Shown: piece after piece, positions 1 to 7,091 of the stretch
Layout: each line of letters opens with the position of its first letter
How positions within the stretch are numbered: the first letter of the stretch is position 1
Source of the DNA: Bacteroidota bacterium
GTDB taxonomy: Bacteria > Bacteroidota > Bacteroidia > Bacteroidales > Prolixibacteraceae
DNA length: 13,907 nucleotides
Assembly: GCA_030632865.1 (NCBI GenBank)
Contig: DAOVTY010000056.1
Span: 1 to 13,907 of the forward strand
Direction of reading: 5' to 3'
The notes under the pieces: generated by a model
Seen by the model: only the letters and a program-made list of their open reading frames with translations
What the model was told of the DNA's origin: nothing
The model's database searches: none
Translations under genes and position numbers: made by a program

Positions 1-396
1 ATTTCCAGCTAGCGATAATCCACCAATTTCATAGCCCAGATTAAGTTCCAATGCGTGAGCGCCCGTTTCGGTTGAATAATCAAAATATTCAGTTCCCGGG
101 TAATAGTAGTCGGTTAATCCAATACTTAACCCAAAATCAAAACCGTATGCCAGATACATGTCCATTTCAGCTGCTTCGTTGGTTGATGAGTTGATAGAAC
201 CCCATGCGCCGATTGCAAATCCACCTGTGCTATATTCAATGGATGGTTGAAATGCTGGTCCGGAACCAAATTTGGCTCCACGCCATATATAACTACTGTA
301 AATATCAAGTCCTGTACTCCATTCCTGAGCTTTGGCATTTGGTGTAAATGCAATTAGTATGAACAAGTTTGCTGTAACAATTAATGTCTTTCTCAT
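1..396 (-). CDS. Exported beta-barrel/porin-like protein, 3' end missing
   Basis: This is the first 132 codons of a gene running off the left edge; the ATG is at 394-396. The product begins with a signal peptide: a basic MRK start, a hydrophobic core (LIVTANLFILIAF), and an Ala21-Lys22-Ala23 motif before Gln24 that fits signal peptidase I. The mature part alternates hydrophobic and polar residues, is rich in Gly, Tyr, Trp and Ser, and reads as amphipathic beta strands (SSYIWRGAKFG, then FAIGAWGS, then a Tyr-rich segment near residues 95-105). This resembles the small outer-membrane porin-like proteins (TorF/Gcw_chp type) often seen in Bacteroidota, but I name the family only tentatively. The likely place is the outer membrane; the substrate is unknown. 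An A-rich stretch, not a Shine-Dalgarno site, precedes the ATG. It is transcribed away from the GT39 genes, is separated from them by 389 bases, and probably has its own promoter. The downstream genes lie outside the window. Confidence 0.7.
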   Translation of the reverse strand, partial: MRKTLIVTANLFILIAFTPNAKAQEWSTGLDIYSSYIWRGAKFGSGPAFQPSIEYSTGGFAIGAWGSINSSTNEAAEMDMYLAYGFDFGLSIGLTDYYYPGTEYFDYSTETGAHALELNLGYEIGGLSLAGN

Positions 397-448
397 AATC
401 GTAATTTTTAAGTGTTAAAATAAATATTAATAGTTATAAAAAATTAAA

Positions 449-565
449 TGCACCCCCTTGGCAATGACATAAATAGTTGAAAAACAGTATAAAAATATTT
501 TGACCCCCTATTTAGGAGAAGTATTAGTTACAAAAATGAGAAAAAAATGAATTGCACCCCTATTT
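449..565 (-). promoter_or_regulatory. Three phased C5-type motifs upstream of the porin-like gene
   Basis: Plus-strand copies are TGCACCCCCTTGG (449-461), TTTTGACCCCCTATTT (498-513) and TTGCACCCCTATTT (553-566, with four Cs). On the coding strand this reads roughly AATAGGGG(G)TGCAATTT. The T that follows each C run falls at 458, 509 and 561, giving spacings of 51 and 52 bases, close to five helical turns, so all copies would sit on one face of the DNA. G/C runs stand out in so A+T-rich a region. The copies lie 50 to 170 bases upstream of the ATG, which suits an array of operator sites for an unidentified regulator. The regulator and the effect are unknown. Confidence 0.45.
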
Positions 566-714
566 GTGTGTTTTAGCTTGGTCTAATTAACAAAATATTA
601 ATATACAGGGCTATTATATTTCAAAAAGACAGAATAATGATATAATTATGGCAAATAGTATAATAATGCAGAATATAATTACAAATATCTATAATATGAA
701 TTTCGCATTCAGTA

Positions 715-736
715 ATTAAAATAGTCTGATTTTAAT
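715..736. repeat. Perfect A/T inverted repeat downstream of the GT39 pair
   Basis: ATTAAAAT (715-722) and ATTTTAAT (729-736) form an 8-base perfect inverted repeat around a 6-base loop (AGTCTG). It lies 50 bases beyond the stop of the 786-2450 gene in that gene's direction of transcription. It could mark a 3' end, but the stem has no G/C pairs and no T tract follows on the minus strand, so it is a poor intrinsic terminator. Chance is possible in DNA this A+T-rich. Confidence 0.3.
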
Positions 737-785
737 GTAATTCGAAGTTCCGGTTTAGAATTTATCGAGGAGGATTGAATCGAAC

Positions 786-2450
786 TCAGTTTTTTATATT
801 CTCAAAAAGAAAAGTAATCAGTTCTCCTCTAATATTTTCTTTGGATCTAGTGTAAAAAATAACTGGTGAGTCTTCGGAGATTTGAGTTCTAGGAATTGAA
901 ATCTGAATAGTAGCATGTTTTCCCATCGAAATCATGATTTGCTCGGAGGAGTTTTTTAAGGAAACAGAAGCAAGTTCCTTTTTGTTTTGCATTATTGCCA
1001 ACCTGGGTTCCGAAATATGTTCGGTATAAATTGGATGTGTATTATTATTCGTTAAAGTAAACTGAAATTGAAATTCATTCTCAGTTTGAACAGTTTTGTC
1101 CAAATTTATTTCCATGTTTTTAAGCGATTGAAATTTGTCGATAATAATATAACCTTTCAGTTCGCCGGTAACCATTCTTGCTATGTTTGGCGGGTTTAAA
1201 TGCCTTGATTGAATGGCAAATAACGGTTCGCCCTCTGCGTATTTTTCATAGTCCCATAATTCGTACTGACTAAATCGGTAGCCTGGAGTGGAAAGTTGAA
1301 CGGCCGAGTCGCCTGTGTAAAAAATATAATTACTGATTGCAGCATAATTATCAAAGAATGCCACCTTTTTACCTTTTGCCATTTTTTTAATTTCCTTGGC
1401 ATTTAATTCACGATTGTAGAATGTAATTTTTAAGTGTCCAACGTTGGGGATAATGTCAAGTGCTAAATAAATTCTTAGAAGAAACAGTAATGCAATTGTA
1501 GGAATTGCTAGCCATGTAAACCATTTTCGAATTTTATGGTCGTCGCGAATTAAAGGATAAGTTAAAAACATTAACATCGGAATTATTGCGGCTATCCAAT
1601 GCGCTTCAATTCTGTTTTTAAAACTCATTATAAAAAAGAGCAAAATAAATCCAATAATATTAAAAATCAATGCTCTTTCAAAAGGAGATTGGATTTTAAC
1701 TTTTCGCAGTTTCCAAAAAATAAGAACCCCTGTTAACGGGCCTGTCACTGCAATTATTCCCATAAGATATGGCAATACATATTTAAATTGGAAAGGTTTT
1801 GCACGATCAATAAGATGATATTTGAATGTGGGAAATTCGTTCTCTATTTGCCAGAAAATATGTGGTAAAAGTAAGAGTGTTGAAAGTGCTATTATTCCGT
1901 AAAAATATTTGATTTTAAAAAGTTTTAAGTTAGAAAGTACGGTAAGCCCAATTATAATAAAAGCGTGGTATTTACTATAAATCATGGCAGGAATAATAAT
2001 GCCTAATATTATGGAAATTGCCCAACTTGGTTTTTCCAGAAATTTCTTATAAAAGACTATGAAAAGTAAAGTAAAAAAGAGAAGAGGAATATCGGGAATA
2101 GCCAAAAAACTAGCAATGTGAGTATGTATTAATGGAAACGAAAATACAAACAATGCCAAAAATTTATAGTTTTTATTTTCGTTTAATTCGTTTAAAATTA
2201 TTGCGAGAGTGGTAGTAGATAATAGTACAATAAACAGCCTAACCCCAATTTCTCCGGGTAAAAGTAAATGTCCTAAATAAATAAAAAATGCTGCCATTGG
2301 AGGGTGGTCGAAAAATCCCCAATCAAGATTTTGAGAGTACATCCAATAATACGACTCGTCGGAATGAAGACCGGTGAAAATGGCTTGCAGAATATTAATT
2401 AGAAACCAAATCCCAATAATCATATAATGTGGTTTTCTCAAATTCTTCAT
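786..2450 (-). CDS. GT39 (ArnT/PMT-like) membrane glycosyltransferase A
   Basis: The 554-residue product is a multi-span inner-membrane GT-C enzyme. After a first membrane helix (about residues 10-27) comes the acidic motif DE at 31-32 (SDESYYW) in the first periplasmic loop, then DHPP at 48-51. This is the typical GT39/PMT_2 arrangement for taking a sugar from a polyprenyl-phosphate carrier. About ten further hydrophobic helices run to roughly residue 335. The rest is a soluble, presumably periplasmic, tail; its last 99 residues (about 456-554) have alternating beta-strand character (FQFQFTLTNNN, then HATIQISIP). I chose the ATG at 2448-2450 because it lies 4 bases after the stop of the upstream GT39 gene, which suggests translational coupling. 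A longer reading from TTG at 2474 would overlap that gene by 20 bases and is less likely. Acceptor and donor are unknown; lipid A, O-antigen or protein are all possible. Confidence 0.8.
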   Translation of the reverse strand: MKNLRKPHYMIIGIWFLINILQAIFTGLHSDESYYWMYSQNLDWGFFDHPPMAAFFIYLGHLLLPGEIGVRLFIVLLSTTTLAIILNELNENKNYKFLALFVFSFPLIHTHIASFLAIPDIPLLFFTLLFIVFYKKFLEKPSWAISIILGIIIPAMIYSKYHAFIIIGLTVLSNLKLFKIKYFYGIIALSTLLLLPHIFWQIENEFPTFKYHLIDRAKPFQFKYVLPYLMGIIAVTGPLTGVLIFWKLRKVKIQSPFERALIFNIIGFILLFFIMSFKNRIEAHWIAAIIPMLMFLTYPLIRDDHKIRKWFTWLAIPTIALLFLLRIYLALDIIPNVGHLKITFYNRELNAKEIKKMAKGKKVAFFDNYAAISNYIFYTGDSAVQLSTPGYRFSQYELWDYEKYAEGEPLFAIQSRHLNPPNIARMVTGELKGYIIIDKFQSLKNMEINLDKTVQTENEFQFQFTLTNNNTHPIYTEHISEPRLAIMQNKKELASVSLKNSSEQIMISMGKHATIQISIPRTQISEDSPVIFYTRSKENIRGELITFLFENIKN

Positions 2451-2454
2451 TTCT

Positions 2455-4098
2455 CTATATTTTGGGTTTTGCAATTAAATATTTTGTGCCGCTATTTTTC
2501 AAACTTAAAATAGGTTTTTTTAAAAATGAGGGGAATTTTTCTGTTGGAACACGCAGCCACTCTTCTGAACCAATTGCAACGTCGTAGTTTTTTAAGTCCA
2601 ATAAATCTTTCTCTTTTTGGTTGAAAACTAAAAAATGATTCATATTTTCTGGTAGAGCAAATACAGTGTCCATGCTAATAACATTAAATTCATTTTTGCT
2701 ATGAATTCGAATATTTGAGGCTGCTCTTATATTTCCGTAAACATAAACTTTGTCGGTTTTTGAAATTCCATTTTCTCTGAGTTCAGAAACTAATTGTTCG
2801 CCTGGATTTGGCATTAAAAGTGGATATAAAAGAATAAAAACATTAAAATAAAAGAGTAATATTCCGTTGGCAATTATAATTTCTTTTGAAATGTTTTTGA
2901 AAAAACCAAGCTTCCAACTTATAAGAATTGTAGCTGATAAAATCACTCCCAAAATTAAAATTGTGTCGTGTAAAATAAACAGAGCGTACAATGTATTTAC
3001 CAAAATAACAAACACATTCAATACAATTAAAATTGTAACAATAGTTTTTTTGAATGTAGTTTTTGTTAGAATAAAAATATACGATAAAAGAATGGCAGCC
3101 AAAGGAATAACAGGCAGAAGGTAGCGGTCGTAAAATTTAAATACTGCCCCCGACATTAATAAAACCAGAATTATCCATATTAATATAAATCCAAATATTG
3201 CTTTTTGAGAATTATTAGATTCCGGTATTAATTTTCTTAGCTCTTTTGGTTTCGAGAATGCTATTATTACCCACGGAGTTAGAAATGCAAAAAGGTTAAT
3301 TATACCCAGTCCGCTATTTTTAAAAACTGTAGAAGTACTCGAAGAAACTCTTTCTCCAACCTGATCAGCAAAAAACGATTCCAGATAAACTGTACCATGT
3401 TCGATATACATAATTACAAACCAACTAATGGCAACCAAAATTGCTATTATCATCGAAGTAGGTTCAAAAAGTTTTCTCAGTTTTACTCTTTTCCACGGAT
3501 TTAAAATCATAAATAACATGCTAACTCCGGCAAACGCAGCTGCTGGAATGCCCTTAGTTTCAAACGCGAGTGCAGCACCTAAATATGCCATCCAATAAAA
3601 CTGTTTACCTGGTTTATCTCGAAGCATAATTTCTAAAAATCCCCAGGCACTTACTGTTAAAAATAATGTTAGCAAAATGTCGGGTATAGAACGGCTGGCG
3701 CTCATTAATACCAGTGGATTAGCAGCCGTAATAAATGCTGCAGTTGCTGCTATTTTTCTGTTTCCCGATAATGATTTTGACATTAAAAAAGTTAGTGCAA
3801 CCAACAATGCACCGGCAAGCCAAAAAAACAAACGCGACGAAAACTGACTAACTCCAAATATATTGTAACTGCCAATTAAAACCCAATAAGTTGCAATTGG
3901 CTTTAGAAAACGTGGCGATCCATCAGCTTTATATGGCGTGAAATAATCAGCTTTATCCATCATTTGGATTACGGCATCAGTATAATATTTCTCGTCAGGA
4001 AAATGAAAGACATAATCAAGCGCGCTGGGTGCTGAGTAAATCAAAAACAGAATTGGAATAATTATGATACTATATTTCTGTAATCCGGGCTTTTGCAT
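2455..4098 (-). CDS. GT39 (ArnT-like) membrane glycosyltransferase B
   Basis: The 547-residue product has a first membrane helix at about 11-30, then DE at 35-36 (FPDEKYYTDA), and FLKPIATYW at 64-72, which matches in position the E/K-P-P-x-x-Y-W segment of ArnT-type enzymes. Many hydrophobic helices follow (for example around WLAGALLVALTFLMS and FGFILIWIILVLLMSG). A C-terminal soluble domain of roughly 110 residues (from about VSELRENGISKTDKVYVYG) should face the periplasm. The family moves a sugar from undecaprenyl phosphate to lipid A, a glycan or a protein; the actual substrate cannot be read from the sequence. The gene begins at ATG 4096-4098, is first of a two-gene unit with the GT39 gene at 786-2450, and is divergent from the lipid kinase gene across 217 bases. 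The two paralogues are clearly different in sequence, so this is not a recent duplication. Confidence 0.8.
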   Translation of the reverse strand: MQKPGLQKYSIIIIPILFLIYSAPSALDYVFHFPDEKYYTDAVIQMMDKADYFTPYKADGSPRFLKPIATYWVLIGSYNIFGVSQFSSRLFFWLAGALLVALTFLMSKSLSGNRKIAATAAFITAANPLVLMSASRSIPDILLTLFLTVSAWGFLEIMLRDKPGKQFYWMAYLGAALAFETKGIPAAAFAGVSMLFMILNPWKRVKLRKLFEPTSMIIAILVAISWFVIMYIEHGTVYLESFFADQVGERVSSSTSTVFKNSGLGIINLFAFLTPWVIIAFSKPKELRKLIPESNNSQKAIFGFILIWIILVLLMSGAVFKFYDRYLLPVIPLAAILLSYIFILTKTTFKKTIVTILIVLNVFVILVNTLYALFILHDTILILGVILSATILISWKLGFFKNISKEIIIANGILLFYFNVFILLYPLLMPNPGEQLVSELRENGISKTDKVYVYGNIRAASNIRIHSKNEFNVISMDTVFALPENMNHFLVFNQKEKDLLDLKNYDVAIGSEEWLRVPTEKFPSFLKKPILSLKNSGTKYLIAKPKI

Positions 4099-4109
4099 TT
4101 TAATATCGC

Positions 4110-4142
4110 TACAAATTTTAGTTTGTAAAGATAAAACTTTAC
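4110..4142 (-). promoter_or_regulatory. Two overlapping inverted repeats just upstream of GT39 B
   Basis: TACAAA (4110-4115) pairs with TTTGTA (4122-4127), and GTAAAG (4125-4130) pairs with CTTTAC (4137-4142). Each has a 6-base stem and a 6-base loop. They share bases 4125-4127, so if transcribed the two hairpins exclude each other. They lie 12 to 44 bases before the GT39 B start codon. A near-match to the -7 box (TATCTTTA on the minus strand, 4128-4135) falls inside them, so they may equally be DNA operators. Short A/T-rich stems make chance a real alternative. Confidence 0.3.
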
Positions 4143-4280
4143 GGGAAACGAATAAATAACAGCATTAGATTTAATCGATTGCTTAATCTGTAGATAATTA
4201 AAAGGAGATTTATTTTTTATTGCGGTTCGATTTTAAATAATCAGATAGGAATGCAACTTATAACGTTGAAAAATATTTAT

Positions 4281-4288
4281 TATGTTTG
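4281..4288 (+). promoter_or_regulatory. Candidate -7 promoter box for the lipid kinase gene
   Basis: TATGTTTG matches the Bacteroidota primary-sigma -7 consensus TAnnTTTG exactly and lies 27 bases before the ATG at 4316. It predicts a short leader of about 20 bases. The only TTG upstream (4266-4268) is too close, 12 bases away, to be a normal -33 element, so the call rests on the -7 box alone. Confidence 0.4.
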
Positions 4289-4315
4289 AGTTGCCATTGA
4301 ATATGGTTCTGGACT

Positions 4316-5185
4316 ATGAAAAAAATCTATCTCATAATAAATAAATATGCCGGCGGAAAACTGATGAAAAACAAAATCAGCCAAATGTTGAATTTATTTG
4401 AAGATTATAACGCTCAGATTTCTTTTAATTACACTAAAAATAAAGGTCATGCCACTAAATTAGCCCAGAATGCCGCAGGTAATAATTTCGATGTTATTGT
4501 GGCTGTGGGAGGAGACGGAACTGTTAACGAAGTAGCCGAAGGGTTGGCAGGAAGTGGTGTTGCCATGGGAATAATTCCGGTTGGTTCGGGAAACGGACTG
4601 GCGCGCGATCTAAAAATCTCCATGAATATTAAAAAGGCAATAAAAATAGTTGTCGAGGGAAAAGGTAAACCGTTGGATTTATGGCAGATAAATAATCGTA
4701 TTTTTCTGTGTGCTGCCGGATTGGGATTCGATGCTGCTGTTGCAAAGAAAATGACACTTTCTACCAAACGCGGATTTTGGGAATATATTAGGTTAACAAT
4801 TTGGGAAAGTATTCGGGCTAAACCAATTAAAATTAATCTACAAATTGAGAATCGTGAAATTAAAACATCAGTTTTTCTAATATCGTTTGCTAATGCCAGT
4901 CAATTAGGCAACAATGCATTTATTTCTCCCGGTGCAAAAACCGATGATGGTTTATTGGATGTTATACTAATTAAACCGATGTACAAAATTTTTTATCCGG
5001 TTTTGGGTTTATCTCTTTTTACAAAAACTATTCATTGGTTTAATTTTTTTGAAAGACACAGAGCAAGTTCTGTGGAAATTAAAGACGCCTCAACAAAACT
5101 TTTTCATTTAGACGGAGAATCGGTTGAAATGGAATTTCCCGTTCGTATAAATTTGTTAAAAGATAAATTAGAGGTTCGACTATAG
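4316..5185 (+). CDS. Diacylglycerol kinase family lipid kinase (YegS/DagK-like)
   Basis: The 289-residue soluble protein has the full set of DAGK-catalytic-family motifs: GGDGTVNE at 65-72 (nucleotide loop and family signature), GSGNGLARDL at 90-99, GLGFDA near 137-142, SPGAKTDDGLLDV near 206-218, and HLDGE at 264-268, whose acidic residues fit the catalytic/metal site. The first strand has NKYAGGK (9-15) where NPxSG is common. The length of about 290 is normal for the bacterial family. These enzymes transfer phosphate from ATP to a lipid hydroxyl (diacylglycerol or related) at the cytoplasmic face of the inner membrane; the lipid here is not determined. The gene is transcribed against the GT39 genes around it, divergent from GT39 B and ending 8 bases short of the stop of GT39 C. 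Its placement suggests a role in envelope lipid supply, but that is inference. Confidence 0.88.
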   Translation: MKKIYLIINKYAGGKLMKNKISQMLNLFEDYNAQISFNYTKNKGHATKLAQNAAGNNFDVIVAVGGDGTVNEVAEGLAGSGVAMGIIPVGSGNGLARDLKISMNIKKAIKIVVEGKGKPLDLWQINNRIFLCAAGLGFDAAVAKKMTLSTKRGFWEYIRLTIWESIRAKPIKINLQIENREIKTSVFLISFANASQLGNNAFISPGAKTDDGLLDVILIKPMYKIFYPVLGLSLFTKTIHWFNFFERHRASSVEIKDASTKLFHLDGESVEMEFPVRINLLKDKLEVRL

Positions 5186-5193
5186 GTTACTCG

Positions 5194-6819
5194 TTAATCC
5201 GAAAGTTTTAAAAGATAGAGTGGCTTCAAAATTTCATCACGTGTTTTAGGGTTTAAAAATCGACCTCCACGATTTAGATAAAGATGTTGGTATTCAATAA
5301 TTGTGTCTGTTTCTATATTTAACGAATCTATTTTATTCATTCCAACCGGATTAGTAAAAATCCAACTTCCCTTTTCGTCAATAATAGAAACAACATCTGT
5401 AATAGAATCTAATTGTGTTGCCTGCGGTTCGCTGTAAAAAAATAGTTCGTATTGGCCATATAAATAATTGTATAACTTATCACCTTCATTTGCATTTTCG
5501 TTAAAATAGCGGGCAGCTTTTGGTGGTGCCTGAAAACTAAATATATATGGGAAAACGTGCATGTTTAGCAGTAATGTAAAGCAAGTAAAAACAATTACAG
5601 AAGGAAGGATTAGTCTTGCCAAAGAATCCTTAATTTTCAAAAATAGGAAACTTGTTGCGCCTAATCCCGCAATTATAAATATTAAAAAATAGAGTTTTTG
5701 TGAAGGGAAGAGATAAAACATTAAGACAAAAATTACTACCCAAAGTAAAACACTAACAATATTTTGGGTGGTGATAAAAATAGACAATAATTTGGCCTTT
5801 TTATCAAGAGCAATATCAACCCATTTTGCAGTTAAAACAGCAATTAGCGGAATAATTATAAATATATAATTTGGCAGTTGACTACTGGCAGAGTTTAAAA
5901 TAATAAAGAAAATCCATATTCCGGTGAATGTAAAAAATTCGTTTGAACGAAATTTATTTTTTATAAGCATTTTGAATTCTAAAAATGCAGATATAACAAA
6001 TAATAAACTCCAAGGAAGGAATAAATATAGCAGGCTGTGAAAGTAGAAAAATGGGTCGTTAATTGCGCTCACATACGATCCGGTAATTCTGCCCACATTA
6101 TTTTCCCAAAAGAAAAACCATATACCTTTCCATCCAAACTGATTCATCAAACCAATCATGGCAGGGCTGGCAACAATAAATGCAAGTGCAATACCTAAAA
6201 ACCAGCGATAATCGAAGAGAAATTTAAAATCTCTTTTTAGCAAAATATGCCCGACCACGGCAAAAGCCGGAATCGCTGCTCCAATAGGTCCTTTGCAAAG
6301 CATTGCAAGTCCGATCCCCACAAACCCGAAAATCATATTTTTTGTTTTTCGTTTTTGTACAAATTCGGCAAGTTGCCAAAGTGCCAGCGTTACAAAAGCT
6401 TGCAGGGGTGTGTCGGTGTGGATGTCGGAGGCGTACATAGTATAAATAAACGAGAAGCCCAGCATAATTGCAGTGAGGTATCCAACTCGTGTGTTATATA
6501 AACTTTTTCCGAGTTGAAACGCCCAATAAAACCCCAAGAATAGAAGTAGCAAAACCGGAAATTTAAACCAGAAATTAGAGATGCCACCAATTGTAAATCC
6601 TGCCGCACCCATCCAAAAAAGCATGGGCGGTTTTTGATCGTATGCATCGCCATGCACAGTTAAATTTATATAATTTCCATTCTGAAATATCTCCTTCGAA
6701 ACAGTTGCATATTTGCCCGCATCACGGGTTACATCAATAGAAAGCCCGGCAAAGTAGCTTCCAATTGTAGCAACAACAACTATAAAAAAAATAATACGGA
6801 GTGTTTTGTTTTCAAACAT
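5194..6819 (-). CDS. GT39-like membrane glycosyltransferase C with altered acidic motif
   Basis: The 541-residue, multi-span protein has a first helix at about 9-26, then the first-loop motif TRDAGKYA (31-38) and DAYDQKPPMLFW (58-69). The second motif matches the K-P-P-x-x-x-W element of ArnT-like GT39 enzymes. In the first motif the usual Asp-Glu pair is Asp33-Ala34, so one acidic residue of the canonical DE is missing. A series of helices runs to roughly residue 430, followed by a periplasmic tail of about 110 residues ending KLSD. I start at ATG 6817-6819; an upstream TTG at 6840 would add seven residues and seems less likely. The gene is alone on its strand here, convergent with the lipid kinase and divergent from argH. 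It is probably a polyprenyl-phosphate-sugar glycosyltransferase, substrate unknown; loss of the Glu may mean a different metal or donor geometry or a subfamily feature. Confidence 0.75.
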   Translation of the reverse strand: MFENKTLRIIFFIVVVATIGSYFAGLSIDVTRDAGKYATVSKEIFQNGNYINLTVHGDAYDQKPPMLFWMGAAGFTIGGISNFWFKFPVLLLLFLGFYWAFQLGKSLYNTRVGYLTAIMLGFSFIYTMYASDIHTDTPLQAFVTLALWQLAEFVQKRKTKNMIFGFVGIGLAMLCKGPIGAAIPAFAVVGHILLKRDFKFLFDYRWFLGIALAFIVASPAMIGLMNQFGWKGIWFFFWENNVGRITGSYVSAINDPFFYFHSLLYLFLPWSLLFVISAFLEFKMLIKNKFRSNEFFTFTGIWIFFIILNSASSQLPNYIFIIIPLIAVLTAKWVDIALDKKAKLLSIFITTQNIVSVLLWVVIFVLMFYLFPSQKLYFLIFIIAGLGATSFLFLKIKDSLARLILPSVIVFTCFTLLLNMHVFPYIFSFQAPPKAARYFNENANEGDKLYNYLYGQYELFFYSEPQATQLDSITDVVSIIDEKGSWIFTNPVGMNKIDSLNIETDTIIEYQHLYLNRGGRFLNPKTRDEILKPLYLLKLSD

Positions 6820-6879
6820 ATTTAAATTATTGCGACACAAAAGTGGTAATTATTTTATAGATTCTAAAATGTAAAGAAC

Positions 6880-6924
6880 AGGGATTCCATATTTCTCAAC
6901 TTAATATAGGAAGATGGAATCCTT
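6880..6924. repeat. Long imperfect hairpin upstream of GT39 C
   Basis: GGATTCCAT (6882-6890) and ATGGAATCC (6914-6922) are a perfect 9-base inverted repeat. The outer bases add a G-T and an A-T pair (6881/6923, 6880/6924). Inside, after one A-G mismatch, TTTCT (6892-6896) can pair with AGGAA (6908-6912) through one G-U pair. The whole would form a stem of about 17 steps with an 11-base loop. It lies 61 to 105 bases before the GT39 C start. It may be a regulator site or an RNA structure in that gene's leader, or the remnant of a dispersed repeat. No T tract follows in either direction, so it is not a standard terminator. Confidence 0.5.
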
Positions 6925-7048
6925 TAATATTTCAGAATTCATAGAGTCACTTTAAACGAAACCCTGACTAAATCTTAACAACTCTCCCTTGAATATCATT
7001 AATTCAGTTTTACCTTTTCATTTCACAGAATCAATAAAACCCCTAATC

Positions 7049-7082
7049 AATTTGAATTGAATATATTTGTAAAATTCAAATT
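7049..7082 (+). promoter_or_regulatory. Inverted repeat enclosing a -7 box, upstream of argH
   Basis: AATTTGAATT (7049-7058) and AATTCAAATT (7073-7082) form a perfect 10-base inverted repeat with a 14-base spacer. The spacer holds TATATTTG (7062-7069), an exact TAnnTTTG -7 box. No TTG lies at the right distance for a -33 element. Transcription would start near 7076, giving an argH leader of about 73 bases. A protein bound to the two arms would cover the promoter, so this looks like a repressor operator. The half sites contain TGAAT/ATTCA, like ARG-box halves, but their spacing is wider than in known ArgR boxes; the regulator is not identified. Confidence 0.45.
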
Positions 7083-7091
7083 AAGAACAAA

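Larger units (their letters stand above)
397..785. other. Intergenic region between the porin-like gene and the GT39 pair
   Basis: These 389 very A+T-rich bases hold no convincing coding region on either strand. The half near the porin-like gene carries three C5-type motifs (listed separately). The half near the GT39 gene carries an all-A/T inverted repeat at 715-736. I found no TAnnTTTG box on the minus strand between 397 and 620, so the porin-like gene's promoter is not identified. A purine-rich GAGGAGG at 767-773 has no start codon at a useful distance. Confidence 0.6.

Noticed and set aside
767..777. Strong Shine-Dalgarno-like GAGGAGG on the plus strand
   Set aside because: No start codon follows at a useful distance and no plus-strand frame opens there; the adjacent TTG is one base away.
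2451..2474. TTG start that would lengthen GT39 A by eight residues
   Set aside because: It overlaps the upstream GT39 gene, whereas the ATG at 2448-2450 lies 4 bases after that gene's stop with an A-rich leader.
6820..6840. TTG start that would lengthen GT39 C by seven residues
   Set aside because: The ATG at 6817-6819 gives a standard short cytoplasmic N-terminus before the first membrane helix; the added residues show nothing in favour.
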